From JAHECW01 sp964641415 (GTDB lineage: Bacteria > Acidobacteriota > Thermoanaerobaculia > Thermoanaerobaculales > Sulfomarinibacteraceae): DNA of 64,000 bases. The position numbers were made by a program, and so were the translations under genes. This document shows positions 1 to 7,606 of this stretch, piece by piece (position 1 is the stretch's first letter; every line of letters starts with the position of its first letter). The stretch spans positions 67,073-131,072 of the forward strand of contig CAZXMW010000007.1 of assembly GCA_964641415.1 (NCBI GenBank). The letters run 5' to 3'. The notes below the pieces were generated by a model. The model made no database searches. It was not told where the DNA came from and saw only the letters and a program-made list of their open reading frames with translations.

Positions 1-834
1 GAGGGTGGTGGTGTAGGCGTCGGGGACCTCGAGGCCGCCATCGTCGGCCAGGAAACCCTTGTCCTTGTACCTGACCCGGCTCGCGGTGAGGTCCGCGTAG
101 GGCGTGATCCGGATGCCGGTTCTAAACTGCTTGTCAATGGCGAGGTTGAGGTTGAAGTCGGTCGACTGCGTGACCTCGGGAACGTCGCCCATCCGGGCGA
201 GCACGTCGGTCTTCTCCGCGATGAAGGCCTGGGCCTCGACGAGGTCCTCCTGGCTGCTGCTGATGATCGAGTCGAAGAAGTTGACCATTGCCTGCTCGAT
301 GGCCGGCTGCTCGTCGGGGTTCGAGCCGTTGTACAGCTCGAGCAGTACGTCGTACTGGGCCTGGGCGTACTCGTCGCTGAAGGTCACCGCGTCCCTGTCG
401 CCGCCGGTCTGCCAGACGTCGCGCGCGGCCGAGCTTTCGTCGATGGTGGCTTCGAGCAGATCCACTGACTCCTCGGCGCGCTCGACCTGCTCCTCAACCG
501 TGTCCCGCCGCTGCTGCTCGCCCTTCTTCTCCTTGGCGGTCAGCTCGGTCTGGGTGTACTCATACGAGAGATCCCCCAAGAATGTGGTGTCGAACTGGCC
601 CGCCGCCTGGAGCACGAAGCCCTCCTGGAGCACCGTCGCCTGCTCCTGCAGGCGGATGAACGGCGCGTGCGCGAGGGTCATCTCGACGGCGTCGAGGGCG
701 GTGATGGCCTCTTCGGTCACCGCCCCGGGGGTCCAGGACAGCTCTCCCTCCTGGGCGCCGACCACCGCCGCCGAGACCCCGAGGCCGAGCGCCACGATCC
801 ACAGATATCGACCGATCAGATGTTTCTTCGACAT
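1..834 (-). CDS. TolC-family outer-membrane efflux protein, 3' end outside window
   Basis: The first 278 codons of this gene are present and it runs off the left edge. Residues 1-27 look like a signal peptide (MSKKHLIGRYLWIVALGLGV, then cleavage after VVGA). The following region is rich in Glu/Gln/Ala heptads typical of the TolC helical hairpin, with no transmembrane helix. The start is set by GGGAGG just upstream of the ATG. TolC proteins are trimeric outer-membrane channels for type I or RND export. It lies on the same strand, 179 bases after the GNAT gene of the lanthipeptide locus, so it may export the mature peptide; that role is inference. A peptidase-type ABC transporter and a membrane-fusion protein would be expected further left. 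Confidence 0.72.
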   Translation of the reverse strand, partial: MSKKHLIGRYLWIVALGLGVSAAVVGAQEGELSWTPGAVTEEAITALDAVEMTLAHAPFIRLQEQATVLQEGFVLQAAGQFDTTFLGDLSYEYTQTELTAKEKKGEQQRRDTVEEQVERAEESVDLLEATIDESSAARDVWQTGGDRDAVTFSDEYAQAQYDVLLELYNGSNPDEQPAIEQAMVNFFDSIISSSQEDLVEAQAFIAEKTDVLARMGDVPEVTQSTDFNLNLAIDKQFRTGIRITPYADLTASRVRYKDKGFLADDGGLEVPDAYTTTL

Positions 835-1013
835 CGTACCTCCCGGACGGTTGCCCGTCATCCCGCGTCGTTCTGCCTGATACCGAGCGACATCGCCTCG
901 GTGTGCCTGTCTTCGCGTCACCTCTCGGTTGACCCGGTGTTCGAATATGCCGACAAGGATAACAGCGCCCGATCGACTTCCCAAACCCTCGGCGGCGTCG
1001 GCCGGGACAGTCA

Positions 1014-1991
1014 TCAGTCGCTCACGATTCGGGTGCCGACGCCGTCCGCTTCGGCGGCGACGTCGAGGATCTTTCTCGTGCCGCGGGTTTCCGCAACGAA
1101 GGACACCACCGGCGCGACGTGCTTGCGGATGAACGCCACCATCTGCGGATGCCTGGCGTGAGTGGTCAGGGTCGCGACCTCGAAGCCCGCCTCCAGCATC
1201 GCCAGAAACGAAGCCCGCCACAGTCTCAGCAGGGCGCATCGGCGCCACAGACCGGGGTGGACGTAGCTGCTCGTGTAGCGAAGCATCCGGTCGCTCAGCC
1301 TGTGGGTGACGACCCAACCCGTGGTCCGGCCGTCGACCTCGAGGATCATGCTGGTGCTCGGCTCGTAACCCTCACCGAGGTGGTCCCACGGTCGCAGATC
1401 GGCGGGAATCCAGCGCTCCTCCCGGTCCGAGGCCCGAAGCTCGTCGAGCGCCTCGCGCTCGATCTCGGCGAGCGGCACGATCCGGTAGTTCTTCGGCAGG
1501 CGGGTCCAGTGCATCCAGGACAGCCGGTCGAGATCGGCGGCGGTCAACCGGAGCACCGTCATCCGGGTGTCGGGCGGCCCCCACCCGAGCTTCCAGAAGA
1601 TCTTCTCCAACCCGATGATCTCAGGCCTGCCGGTCATGTAGACGGCGTTGACGACCTCGTGTCCGTTCTCGGCGATCTCGCGGCAGAGCTCGGCGACGAG
1701 CCCGGTGCCGATGCCCTGCCGGCGGACCTCGGGGCGGACGAAGACCGACAGCAGCTCGGCGACGAGCCCGTCGTCGGTCGGCAGCTCGGCGACCGCGAGC
1801 CCGACCGGCGCGCCGTTCGCCACCGCCGCGACGGCGAGCGGCTCGATGACCGGGCCGGAGCCATGCATGGCGCCGAGATGTCGGGGCTGGGGTTCGAGAT
1901 CGAGCAGGTGACGATAGGCGGGAAAGGTGAGCTCGGCGAGCACCGCTGCATTCCTCGCCTCGGCCAGGCCGAAAACCACCCGGGTCGTCAT
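1014..1991 (-). CDS. Two-domain GNAT acyltransferase coupled to LanM
   Basis: This encodes a 325-residue protein with the acetyl/acyl-CoA binding motif RRQGIGTGL at about residues 90-98 of a first GNAT domain (about 1-150). A second, more divergent GNAT-like half (about 165-310) follows. Its ATG overlaps the LanM stop in an ATGA, so translation is probably coupled and the longer upstream start, which would sit inside lanM, is rejected. GNAT enzymes transfer acyl groups from CoA or ACP to amines. In NHLP-leader peptide loci, GNAT maturases are known to acylate Lys or Orn side chains of the core (selidamides). The local core contains two lysines, so peptide acylation is a reasonable hypothesis. 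Self-immunity by acetylation is the main alternative. Confidence 0.8.
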   Translation of the reverse strand: MTTRVVFGLAEARNAAVLAELTFPAYRHLLDLEPQPRHLGAMHGSGPVIEPLAVAAVANGAPVGLAVAELPTDDGLVAELLSVFVRPEVRRQGIGTGLVAELCREIAENGHEVVNAVYMTGRPEIIGLEKIFWKLGWGPPDTRMTVLRLTAADLDRLSWMHWTRLPKNYRIVPLAEIEREALDELRASDREERWIPADLRPWDHLGEGYEPSTSMILEVDGRTTGWVVTHRLSDRMLRYTSSYVHPGLWRRCALLRLWRASFLAMLEAGFEVATLTTHARHPQMVAFIRKHVAPVVSFVAETRGTRKILDVAAEADGVGTRIVSD

Positions 1992-4900
1992 GGCCGGTCT
2001 CCCTTCGTCGACGCGGATTGGAATGCGAGCACCGACGGCAGCGTCTTTACAGCGGCGAGCCGGAGCAGGACGTAACCGATTCCAGCCAGGCCCCGGAAGA
2101 ACCCGGGGCGGGCGATCTCCGGGTTGCCATCCAGGCGAAAATCTCCCCGACCGGCTGCCCGGCGAATCACCATGCTGGCCCTCGACCAAGCGACGCGCCG
2201 GAACTCGTCACGCTTCATCAGACGCCCCAGTGTATGCACAATGTCGACTCGCCCGAGCGTACCACAGCACAGGTGGTCGGGACCGGTTGCCGGTGCGGCC
2301 AGGGTCGTCGCCACCGCGACGTCGAGCCGACCCCCGTCGTTCGCCTCGGCGAGGACGTCGCCGATCTCCGCTCGGGCCAGCGCGATGCCGGGGGCGCCGT
2401 GGCACCAGGCGGTCATGTTCCGACGTTCGCGTTCGGCTCCGTCATCGTCGTGCAGCAGCACGGGCCAGTTCCTCGTCGCGGGATCGAAGCGGGTGTTCTC
2501 GAAGACCAGCGCATCGCCGGCCGCGCGGAGAAGGGACTCGTCGCCGGCGGCGCGCCACAGCCGGGTCAGGGCGAGCGCGATGCCGGATGCGCCGTGGGCG
2601 AAACCGGCCAGCATACCGCCCTGCCGAGACGGCCAGGCCGCGCCGCCGACGGGTCCGGGCCGCCGGGTTTCCAGAAGGTGGCGACCGCAGGCGCGCGCCG
2701 CCTCGAGCACCTGCTCGTCGGCTGTTTGCTCGTGCAGAGCGAGCAGGCCGAAGATGGCGCCCGCGGCGCCGCCCTCGACGTCGAGGGCCCGGTCCGCGGC
2801 AAGCCGTTCGCCGTCGACGCACGCGGCGAGCTTCCGCGCGGCCTCGAAGCTGCCGTCGTCGTCCAGCCACTCGGCAACCCGGCTCAGAACGTAGATCAGT
2901 CCGCCCAGCCCGTGGCAGGCGCCGAGGCCCTCGTCGGCGAGCAGCGCCGGCAGCTCCGGCGAACGTGCCGCGGTGAGGACCGGGCGCAGGGCGCCGGCGG
3001 CGGTGCGCCGGTAGCCGCGGCCCGGGAACACCGTCGCCGCGGCTGCCATGAAGAGGCCGATCCCGGACGAACCGCTGTAGAGATAGTGCGCGACCCCACG
3101 ATCGTGCCGGCCCTCGGGCCGCAGGTGGACCGGGTCGAGCCAGGTCAGGCTTCCGTCGTCGCCGGCCACGGCCGACGCCGACAGCCGATCGGCCAGGGCC
3201 CGCGCCTCCTCGAGCAAGGCATCGCGACCGAGGGGCCCGACAGCGTCCGGATCGGCAGCCGCGTCGACGACCCGGTCGGCGCCGTCGACGTGGCCGACCG
3301 AATCGCGCAGGGACTCCGTCGTCAGGGTCATGAGCCGGACCTGGCGATCGAGGTCGTCATCGCTGAAGCCCGCCACACGCTCCTCGTAGATCTCGATGCC
3401 CGACCGGGCGATGACGTCCGCGATCCCGCTGCCGTCAGGAGCACGAAGGACCGAATCGCCGACGGCCGTGGTGAATCTCGGAATGTCGAGGCCGGTCAGG
3501 TCTCTGCGCTCGGCCTCGACCACCGGCCACAGAGCCGGCCGCCGTCCGGCCTCGATCAGACCGCGGTTGAGGGCCTCGACGGCGAGACCGGCGGCGACCC
3601 CGTCCCGCTGGCAGGCGGGCGAGAGCAGAAGCCGCAGGACCCGGGCGTACTGCTCGGTGGGGCGCAGCAGGACGCGACTCGATGCCCGCTCGAAGCGGCG
3701 CCTGACCCGCTCGGCGGTCAGTCCGGTCGAACGCCGCTCGAGGACGAACCGGTAGGCGCGGCTGAAGCCGCTTTGCAGCTCGGCGAGGTGGTCTGCAACG
3801 GCTGCCGGACGGCCGTCGAGCACCGGCACGTTGCGTCGCGTGCGGGCGCGCGACGCCCGCGTAACCCGGTGCAGGCCGTCGCGGCCGAGGTCCCGCCACT
3901 CGACCACGGACTCACCCAAGTCGTGACCGCCCGCGCCGCACAGGCCACCGATGTCGATGATCGAGCCGTCCGGCCCCTCCTGGAGAAAGCTCAGCATCCC
4001 CGTGGCGTGAAACGACGACCGCATCCACTCGGCCACCCGCGCCGTGGCCGTGGCGCCTCCCGCCGCGCTCTCGCGGCCCACCGGATACGGGTGCAACACG
4101 GTCTCGAGATCGATGGCCGCGGGCGACGCGGCGCCGACGAGCAGGTTGTCGAAGTGGAGGTCCGACGCACCGAGCAGGTGGCCGAGACAGAGCAGCGCCC
4201 CCGCCGCTTCGAACCAGCTGGACACCGCACTCGCAGACTCGAAGGACGGCGCCTCGACGTAGCCCATCCAGCCGTAGCCGTCTCGCTCGAGGACCGGGGG
4301 AAAGGTCGGGACCTGCTTCAGCCCCTCGTCGGCGCACCACCCGACGAGCTCTGCGAAGGCGACCTCGACGGCCAGCGACCGCGGCTTGTAGACGACGCGC
4401 TCGCCGCCGGCGAAGATCACCACCGCGACCCGCCGGCCGCCGTGATGACGATCCGACAGGCCCGGCCGAATCTCCACCGCGGGCCCGAGCCCGGTGGTCG
4501 ATCCGAGCAGGTCGGCGACGGCCGTCCGGTCGCGAGCCAGCCGTTCGACGAGCTCGAGCGCGGCACCGGCCGAGGTCTGCAACAGGCGCTCGAGCTGCCG
4601 CTCCAGAACCGGGTACTCGTCGAACAACGGTGTCAGGCGGCGCTCGATCTGGTGATCGATCCAGCGGCGGTAGAAGGCGTCGCCCGAGCGGTCTGCAAGC
4701 ACCGACAGCTCGGCCGAGCGGCGCCGGTCGAACTGCCGGAACGCCGCCTCGGCGGCCAGATCTGCCACCTGTCGTGCAACGTGATCGACCAGCGTGTCGA
4801 CGGCGGCCGGCGCGACGACGCCCCGTGCGTACGCCGGGCTCGACTCGAGGAGTGCAGCGAGCTGGGCAAGCCACGGCGCCCAGAGCTCGATGAAGCCAAG

Positions 4901-5269
4901 CCCCGCGTCCCGGCCACGCTCGACACGACGCTGATCGCCACCGCCGTCGATCCGGGCACGGCCGGCGTCGAACATGGTCTCGAGCTCGCCGGAGAGCGCG
5001 GCCTCGACCGACCACCGGGCGGCTGCCGCCGGATCGCCGGCCGCCCAGGACAAGGCCCGGATCACGTCGGCCGGGACCAGACCGTCCCACGACAGCCGGG
5101 CCTCGAAGATCGCCGCGTCGCCGGCGGCGATCAGCCGCCGCCAGCGCTCGACGACGGCCTTCGCCTCGGCCTGGCGGGTCGGGTCGCCGGCGGGCCGTCC
5201 GGCCCGCCGCCACGCCTCGATCCGCTCCATGAGCGTCAGTCCCCGGCCCTCTCGCTCGGCTTTCGGCAT
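1988..5269 (-). CDS. lanM: Class II lanthipeptide synthetase LanM
   Basis: This is a 1093-residue bifunctional enzyme that phosphorylates and eliminates Ser/Thr in the core peptide, then adds Cys thiols to form lanthionines. The N-terminal DUF4135 dehydratase/kinase-like part shows VYKPRS (K295), DLHFDN (H372, N375) and AIDLET (D387, E389). The C-terminal LanC-like cyclase shows GFAHG (H892), WCHG (C956) and CCG (C1001, C1002). That gives three Cys zinc ligands, as in ProcM-type promiscuous synthetases, rather than the Cys-Cys-His site of NisC-type cyclases. Length is normal for the family. AGGGGG precedes the ATG. It follows the NHLP precursor gene after 172 bases containing a terminator hairpin and overlaps the GNAT gene by 4 bases. 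Confidence 0.95.
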   Translation of the reverse strand: MPKAEREGRGLTLMERIEAWRRAGRPAGDPTRQAEAKAVVERWRRLIAAGDAAIFEARLSWDGLVPADVIRALSWAAGDPAAAARWSVEAALSGELETMFDAGRARIDGGGDQRRVERGRDAGLGFIELWAPWLAQLAALLESSPAYARGVVAPAAVDTLVDHVARQVADLAAEAAFRQFDRRRSAELSVLADRSGDAFYRRWIDHQIERRLTPLFDEYPVLERQLERLLQTSAGAALELVERLARDRTAVADLLGSTTGLGPAVEIRPGLSDRHHGGRRVAVVIFAGGERVVYKPRSLAVEVAFAELVGWCADEGLKQVPTFPPVLERDGYGWMGYVEAPSFESASAVSSWFEAAGALLCLGHLLGASDLHFDNLLVGAASPAAIDLETVLHPYPVGRESAAGGATATARVAEWMRSSFHATGMLSFLQEGPDGSIIDIGGLCGAGGHDLGESVVEWRDLGRDGLHRVTRASRARTRRNVPVLDGRPAAVADHLAELQSGFSRAYRFVLERRSTGLTAERVRRRFERASSRVLLRPTEQYARVLRLLLSPACQRDGVAAGLAVEALNRGLIEAGRRPALWPVVEAERRDLTGLDIPRFTTAVGDSVLRAPDGSGIADVIARSGIEIYEERVAGFSDDDLDRQVRLMTLTTESLRDSVGHVDGADRVVDAAADPDAVGPLGRDALLEEARALADRLSASAVAGDDGSLTWLDPVHLRPEGRHDRGVAHYLYSGSSGIGLFMAAAATVFPGRGYRRTAAGALRPVLTAARSPELPALLADEGLGACHGLGGLIYVLSRVAEWLDDDGSFEAARKLAACVDGERLAADRALDVEGGAAGAIFGLLALHEQTADEQVLEAARACGRHLLETRRPGPVGGAAWPSRQGGMLAGFAHGASGIALALTRLWRAAGDESLLRAAGDALVFENTRFDPATRNWPVLLHDDDGAERERRNMTAWCHGAPGIALARAEIGDVLAEANDGGRLDVAVATTLAAPATGPDHLCCGTLGRVDIVHTLGRLMKRDEFRRVAWSRASMVIRRAAGRGDFRLDGNPEIARPGFFRGLAGIGYVLLRLAAVKTLPSVLAFQSASTKGDRP

Positions 5270-5364
5270 TCAGGCCCCCTTTAGCGCGCACCGGGCGCCT
5301 CAGCGCCCCGCCGTCGCGAACCGGACCGGCTTGAAGCGACCTGGCACGGCCGATCTGTCGGACA

Positions 5365-5401
5365 AAAAATCGGCCGCCCGTCCTCGCCGGACGGGCGGCC
5401 G
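5365..5401 (-). terminator. Rho-independent terminator between precursor and lanM
   Basis: A perfect 12-bp stem (5371-5382 with 5390-5401, CGGCCGCCCGTC) with a 7-base loop is followed on the minus strand by a run of six Ts. It sits 40 bases after the precursor stop and 96 bases before the lanM start. It should stop most precursor transcripts and let a fraction read into lanM, giving excess substrate over enzyme. Confidence 0.85.
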
Positions 5402-5441
5402 TGTCATGAAGGTTCTGCCACGTGAGCTCGACGACCGCGGT

Positions 5442-5774
5442 TCAGATCAGGCTGGTCTCGATCTCGACGTGGGTCCCGATTCCCTTGATGTCGTTGCACT
5501 CGTAACCCGCATCGTTACCCTTGCCGCCGGCGACCATCTCGAGATCGGCGTCGGACAGCTCGGCGCCCTCTTCGGGCACGTACGGCAGCACCATGTGCAT
5601 GACTTCGGCGGAGTCCTCGACGACCTTGATCTGAAGGCTGTCGGGAACATCCTGGCCGAGCTGCATCGACACCACTTTCTTGGGCTCGGTGAGCAGCGCC
5701 TGCTTGTACTCCGGGTCCTTGATCGCGAAATTGGCAATCAGATCGTTGACCTCTCCACGGGACATCTCAGCCAT
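5442..5774 (-). CDS. NHLP-leader lanthipeptide precursor
   Basis: This is a 110-residue precursor. Residues 1-84 form a nitrile-hydratase-alpha-like leader (MAEMSRGEVNDL..., then DPEYKQALLTEPKKVV) that ends in the proteolysis motif ELSDADLEMVAGG. The 26-residue core (85-110) starts KGND and ends IETSLI. It holds one Cys (C93) and, all C-terminal to it, Thr101, Thr107 and Ser108, so one (methyl)lanthionine ring is possible. Lys85 and Lys97 are the only lysines. The start is chosen because AAGGAG lies 8 bases upstream. It has its own sigma-54 promoter and its own terminator, and the next gene is the LanM that would modify it. Confidence 0.92.
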   Translation of the reverse strand: MAEMSRGEVNDLIANFAIKDPEYKQALLTEPKKVVSMQLGQDVPDSLQIKVVEDSAEVMHMVLPYVPEEGAELSDADLEMVAGGKGNDAGYECNDIKGIGTHVEIETSLI

Positions 5775-5860
5775 TTTGCGCTCCTTTCGATTGTGATCCT
5801 CTGGCGGACCGTTTGTGTGACACCCGCTGTGGGTGGTTTGGGCGAACGCGGGGAGAGAAA

Positions 5861-5875
5861 GCAAGGGCCGTGCCA
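5861..5875 (-). promoter_or_regulatory. Sigma-54 (-24/-12) promoter of the lanthipeptide precursor
   Basis: On the minus strand the sequence TGGCACGGCCCTTGC matches the sigma-54 consensus TGGCAC-N5-TTGC at every conserved position. Transcription would begin near 5850, giving a leader of about 75 bases before the precursor ATG at 5774. The next gene upstream on the same strand encodes a sigma-54 activator. No second site of this form was found in the window. Confidence 0.88.
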
Positions 5876-6014
5876 ACTCGAGAATGCCGCGGGGACGGGG
5901 ATCACGCTTCCGGGCTTCACATCGAGGCGAGACCACTCTCCATTCATTGGAACTGGGTCTCCATTTCTATGAAACCGATCGCCGCGTACCGGCCCGGTCG
6001 GAGACGATCCGCCG

Positions 6015-6033
6015 ACGGACCGCTTACGGACCG
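6015..6033. promoter_or_regulatory. Possible enhancer (direct repeat) for the sigma-54 promoter
   Basis: The octamer ACGGACCG occurs at 6015-6022 and 6026-6033, 11 bases apart, which is about one helical turn. It is followed by the palindrome CCGGCGCCGG. The site is about 150 bases upstream of the -24/-12 promoter, where activator-binding sites of sigma-54 systems usually lie. Assignment as the activator's site is inference only. Confidence 0.3.
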
Positions 6034-6052
6034 GCGCCGGTTCCAGCGATGA

Positions 6053-6178
6053 CCTCAAATGAGCGATTCTTCTGGATGAGATGACGGAAACATCCCCATT
6101 GGGATGTCGAGTCTTTTCGCAACCATCGGAAGCGCAGGAGCTTGGTGCAGATCGCCGGTGAGAGTCGCTCAGCTGAGG
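6053..6178 (-). mobile_element. MITE-like element, family 1, internally deleted copy
   Basis: The ends are inverted repeats, CCTCAAATGAGCGATTCT at the left and AGAGTCGCTCAGCTGAGG at the right. It is homologous, in opposite orientation, to 28240-28399 but lacks about 34 internal bases. The flanks (GATGA and AATTA) do not form a clean target duplication, so this is probably the older or decayed copy. No transposase is encoded, so it would be non-autonomous. Confidence 0.7.
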
Positions 6179-6186
6179 AATTAGAG

Positions 6187-6364
6187 AGTTCCCATCCGGA
6201 AACCCCGATGGGGACTGCGCAGTTCTCGATTCGGAAACGAGGGGTTTTTGTGCAAGGTCAAGGAAGATCAGAATGTACGCGGAAGCGTACTTCTGTACGC
6301 CGCACAAGGAAATTCGTCATCTGACGCCGAGATTGCCAAAAAGCGCCGTTTCCGGACGGGAACT
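6187..6364 (-). mobile_element. MITE-like element, family 2, copy 1 (178 bp)
   Basis: The terminal inverted repeats are AGTTCCCATCCGGAAAC and GTTTCCGGACGGGAACT. AGAG flanks both sides, consistent with a 4-5 bp target duplication. It is the same length as, and nearly identical to, the inverted copy at 15171-15348. The end next to the sigma-54 activator gene supplies two bases of that gene's TAG stop codon. It carries an internal hairpin around GTACGCGGAAGCGTAC and no coding capacity. Confidence 0.8.
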
Positions 6365-7508
6365 AGAGAATGTCCTTCGGGGGCTTGAGCTTGTGGTGCC
6401 GCAGGAAGTCCATGAACCGCTGGTAGTCCCGATCGGGCATCCCGAACAGCTCGACCAGTCGCCGGTACGACCCGTTGACCCGGGTCAGGCCCCATGCCAC
6501 GACCGACCGGACCTGGCTGCGGTTGAGCTCCCGGTCCATGTAGCGCCGGTAGATCGTGTTCCAGAAGTCGCCTTCGCTGCTCGCCATCTGCCGGATGGCG
6601 CTGTCCTCGACCCGCCGGCCGGTGAACCGGTCCTCGGACTCGATGAGCGACTCGAACGCCTCGGGCTCGATGACCTCCGACCTCGACAGGGCGTAGCCGG
6701 AGGTGATGACGCTGAACAGCTCTCGGGTGTTGCCCGGCCAGTGGTAACCGGACATGAGCTCGATCGACCGGTTGGAGAACCGCTTGGCCACGCCGTGGCG
6801 CAGCCGGAGCCGCTCGAGCATGTAATCGGCGAGCAGCCGCCAGTCGTCGCCGCGTTTGCGCAGCGGCGGCAGCTGCAGGTGGAAGTAGCGCAGGCGAAAG
6901 AACAGGTCGCCGCGAAAATGCTCTCCGAGGCCCGACGCCGAAAGCGAGCGGTTGGTCGCCGCGATGACCCGGACATTGACCCGACGCGGCGTGTTGGAAC
7001 CGAGCGGCGTGAACTCTCCGGACGACAGCGCGCGCAGCAGCATGAGCTGGGCGCTCATGTGGAGATCGCCGATCTCGTCGAGGAAGATGACGCCGCCGTC
7101 CGCCTCCTCGAAGCACCCCTTGCGGTCGGCCACCGCTCCGGTGAAGCTGCCCCGCTTGTGGCCGAACAGCTCGCTCACGGTCAGGTTGCCCTCCTGGAAC
7201 TGCGGGCAGTTGACCGTGACGAACGGCCCCTCGCGGCGCGGGCTGAGCAGGTACACCGCCTGAGCCAGGCTCTCCTTGCCGACACCGCTCTCGCCGGTGA
7301 GCAGAATCGGCTCGTCGAAGCCCGCGACCATCTCGGCCTTCTCCATCACCGCCTCGACCGACGGCGACCGGCCGACGATGGTCACTCGTCTGTGCCGCCC
7401 CCAGCGGTCCTCGGACAGCGCGCGGATCCGGGACGCGACCGCTCCGAGAAACCAGCGGTCGAGCTCCGCCGCCTTCAGGTCGTCCTGGCCGTAGGGCTGC
7501 CCCATCAT
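6363..7508 (-). CDS. Sigma-54-dependent transcriptional activator, no sensor domain
   Basis: This is a 381-residue AAA+ enhancer-binding protein. It has Walker A GESGVGKE (72-79), the sigma-54 contact loop GSFTGA (120-125) in place of GAFTGA, Walker B IFLDEIG (141-147) and a C-terminal Fis-like helix-turn-helix (about 320-375). Only about 45 residues precede the ATPase, so there is no GAF, PAS or receiver domain and activity must be controlled by other means. The start at 7508 is preferred over one 27 codons upstream, which would overlap the divergent promoter at 7529-7557. It lies upstream of, and on the same strand as, the sigma-54-controlled lanthipeptide precursor and is the likely activator. 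Its TAG stop is completed by the adjoining MITE, so the C-terminus may have been altered by the insertion. Confidence 0.88.
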   Translation of the reverse strand: MMGQPYGQDDLKAAELDRWFLGAVASRIRALSEDRWGRHRRVTIVGRSPSVEAVMEKAEMVAGFDEPILLTGESGVGKESLAQAVYLLSPRREGPFVTVNCPQFQEGNLTVSELFGHKRGSFTGAVADRKGCFEEADGGVIFLDEIGDLHMSAQLMLLRALSSGEFTPLGSNTPRRVNVRVIAATNRSLSASGLGEHFRGDLFFRLRYFHLQLPPLRKRGDDWRLLADYMLERLRLRHGVAKRFSNRSIELMSGYHWPGNTRELFSVITSGYALSRSEVIEPEAFESLIESEDRFTGRRVEDSAIRQMASSEGDFWNTIYRRYMDRELNRSQVRSVVAWGLTRVNGSYRRLVELFGMPDRDYQRFMDFLRHHKLKPPKDIL

Positions 7509-7528
7509 GTCGACAACCGTCCGCGCGG

Positions 7529-7557
7529 TTGACCACCGCCCGGGCCTCGGGTAGCGT
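7529..7557 (+). promoter_or_regulatory. Sigma-70-type promoter for the cNMP/FHA gene
   Basis: TTGACC (7529-7534) and TAGCGT (7552-7557) are separated by 17 bases. Transcription would start near 7564, about 43 bases before the ATG at 7607. The -35 matches 5 of 6 and the -10 is weaker. Confidence 0.45.
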
Positions 7558-7606
7558 GGTCGTGATCGGCAGACCAACAGCCACGACACGACCGGAGTGA
7601 GGTGTC

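Larger units (their letters stand above)
5775..6362. other. Non-coding control region upstream of the precursor gene
   Basis: This 588-base stretch holds no convincing gene. It contains, from the precursor outward, the ribosome binding site, the sigma-54 promoter, a possible enhancer repeat near 6015-6033, one copy of a 126-bp inverted-repeat element (6053-6178) and one copy of a 178-bp element (6187-6364). The short reading frames crossing it lack family features. Confidence 0.7.

Noticed and set aside
2018..5284. A 1088-codon open frame antisense to lanM
   Set aside because: It is a mirror of a high-GC coding strand, has no family motifs and lies opposite a gene with a full set of LanM catalytic residues.
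5342..5357. TGGCACGGCCGATCTG as a second sigma-54 site
   Set aside because: The -24 part matches, but there is no TTGC at the right spacing, and it points away from lanM.
5738..6307. A 189-codon frame across the precursor control region as a second precursor gene
   Set aside because: It has no NHLP leader, no double-Gly site and no ribosome site, and it crosses two MITE-like elements and the sigma-54 promoter.
6053..6364. CRISPR or tRNA/small RNA gene in the repeat region
   Set aside because: The repeats are inverted pairs with target duplications, not regularly spaced direct repeats, and no tRNA cloverleaf or T-loop sequence is present.
6187..6364. Insertion sequence with transposase
   Set aside because: The element is only 178 bp, has no reading frame of useful length and no transposase is found anywhere in the window.
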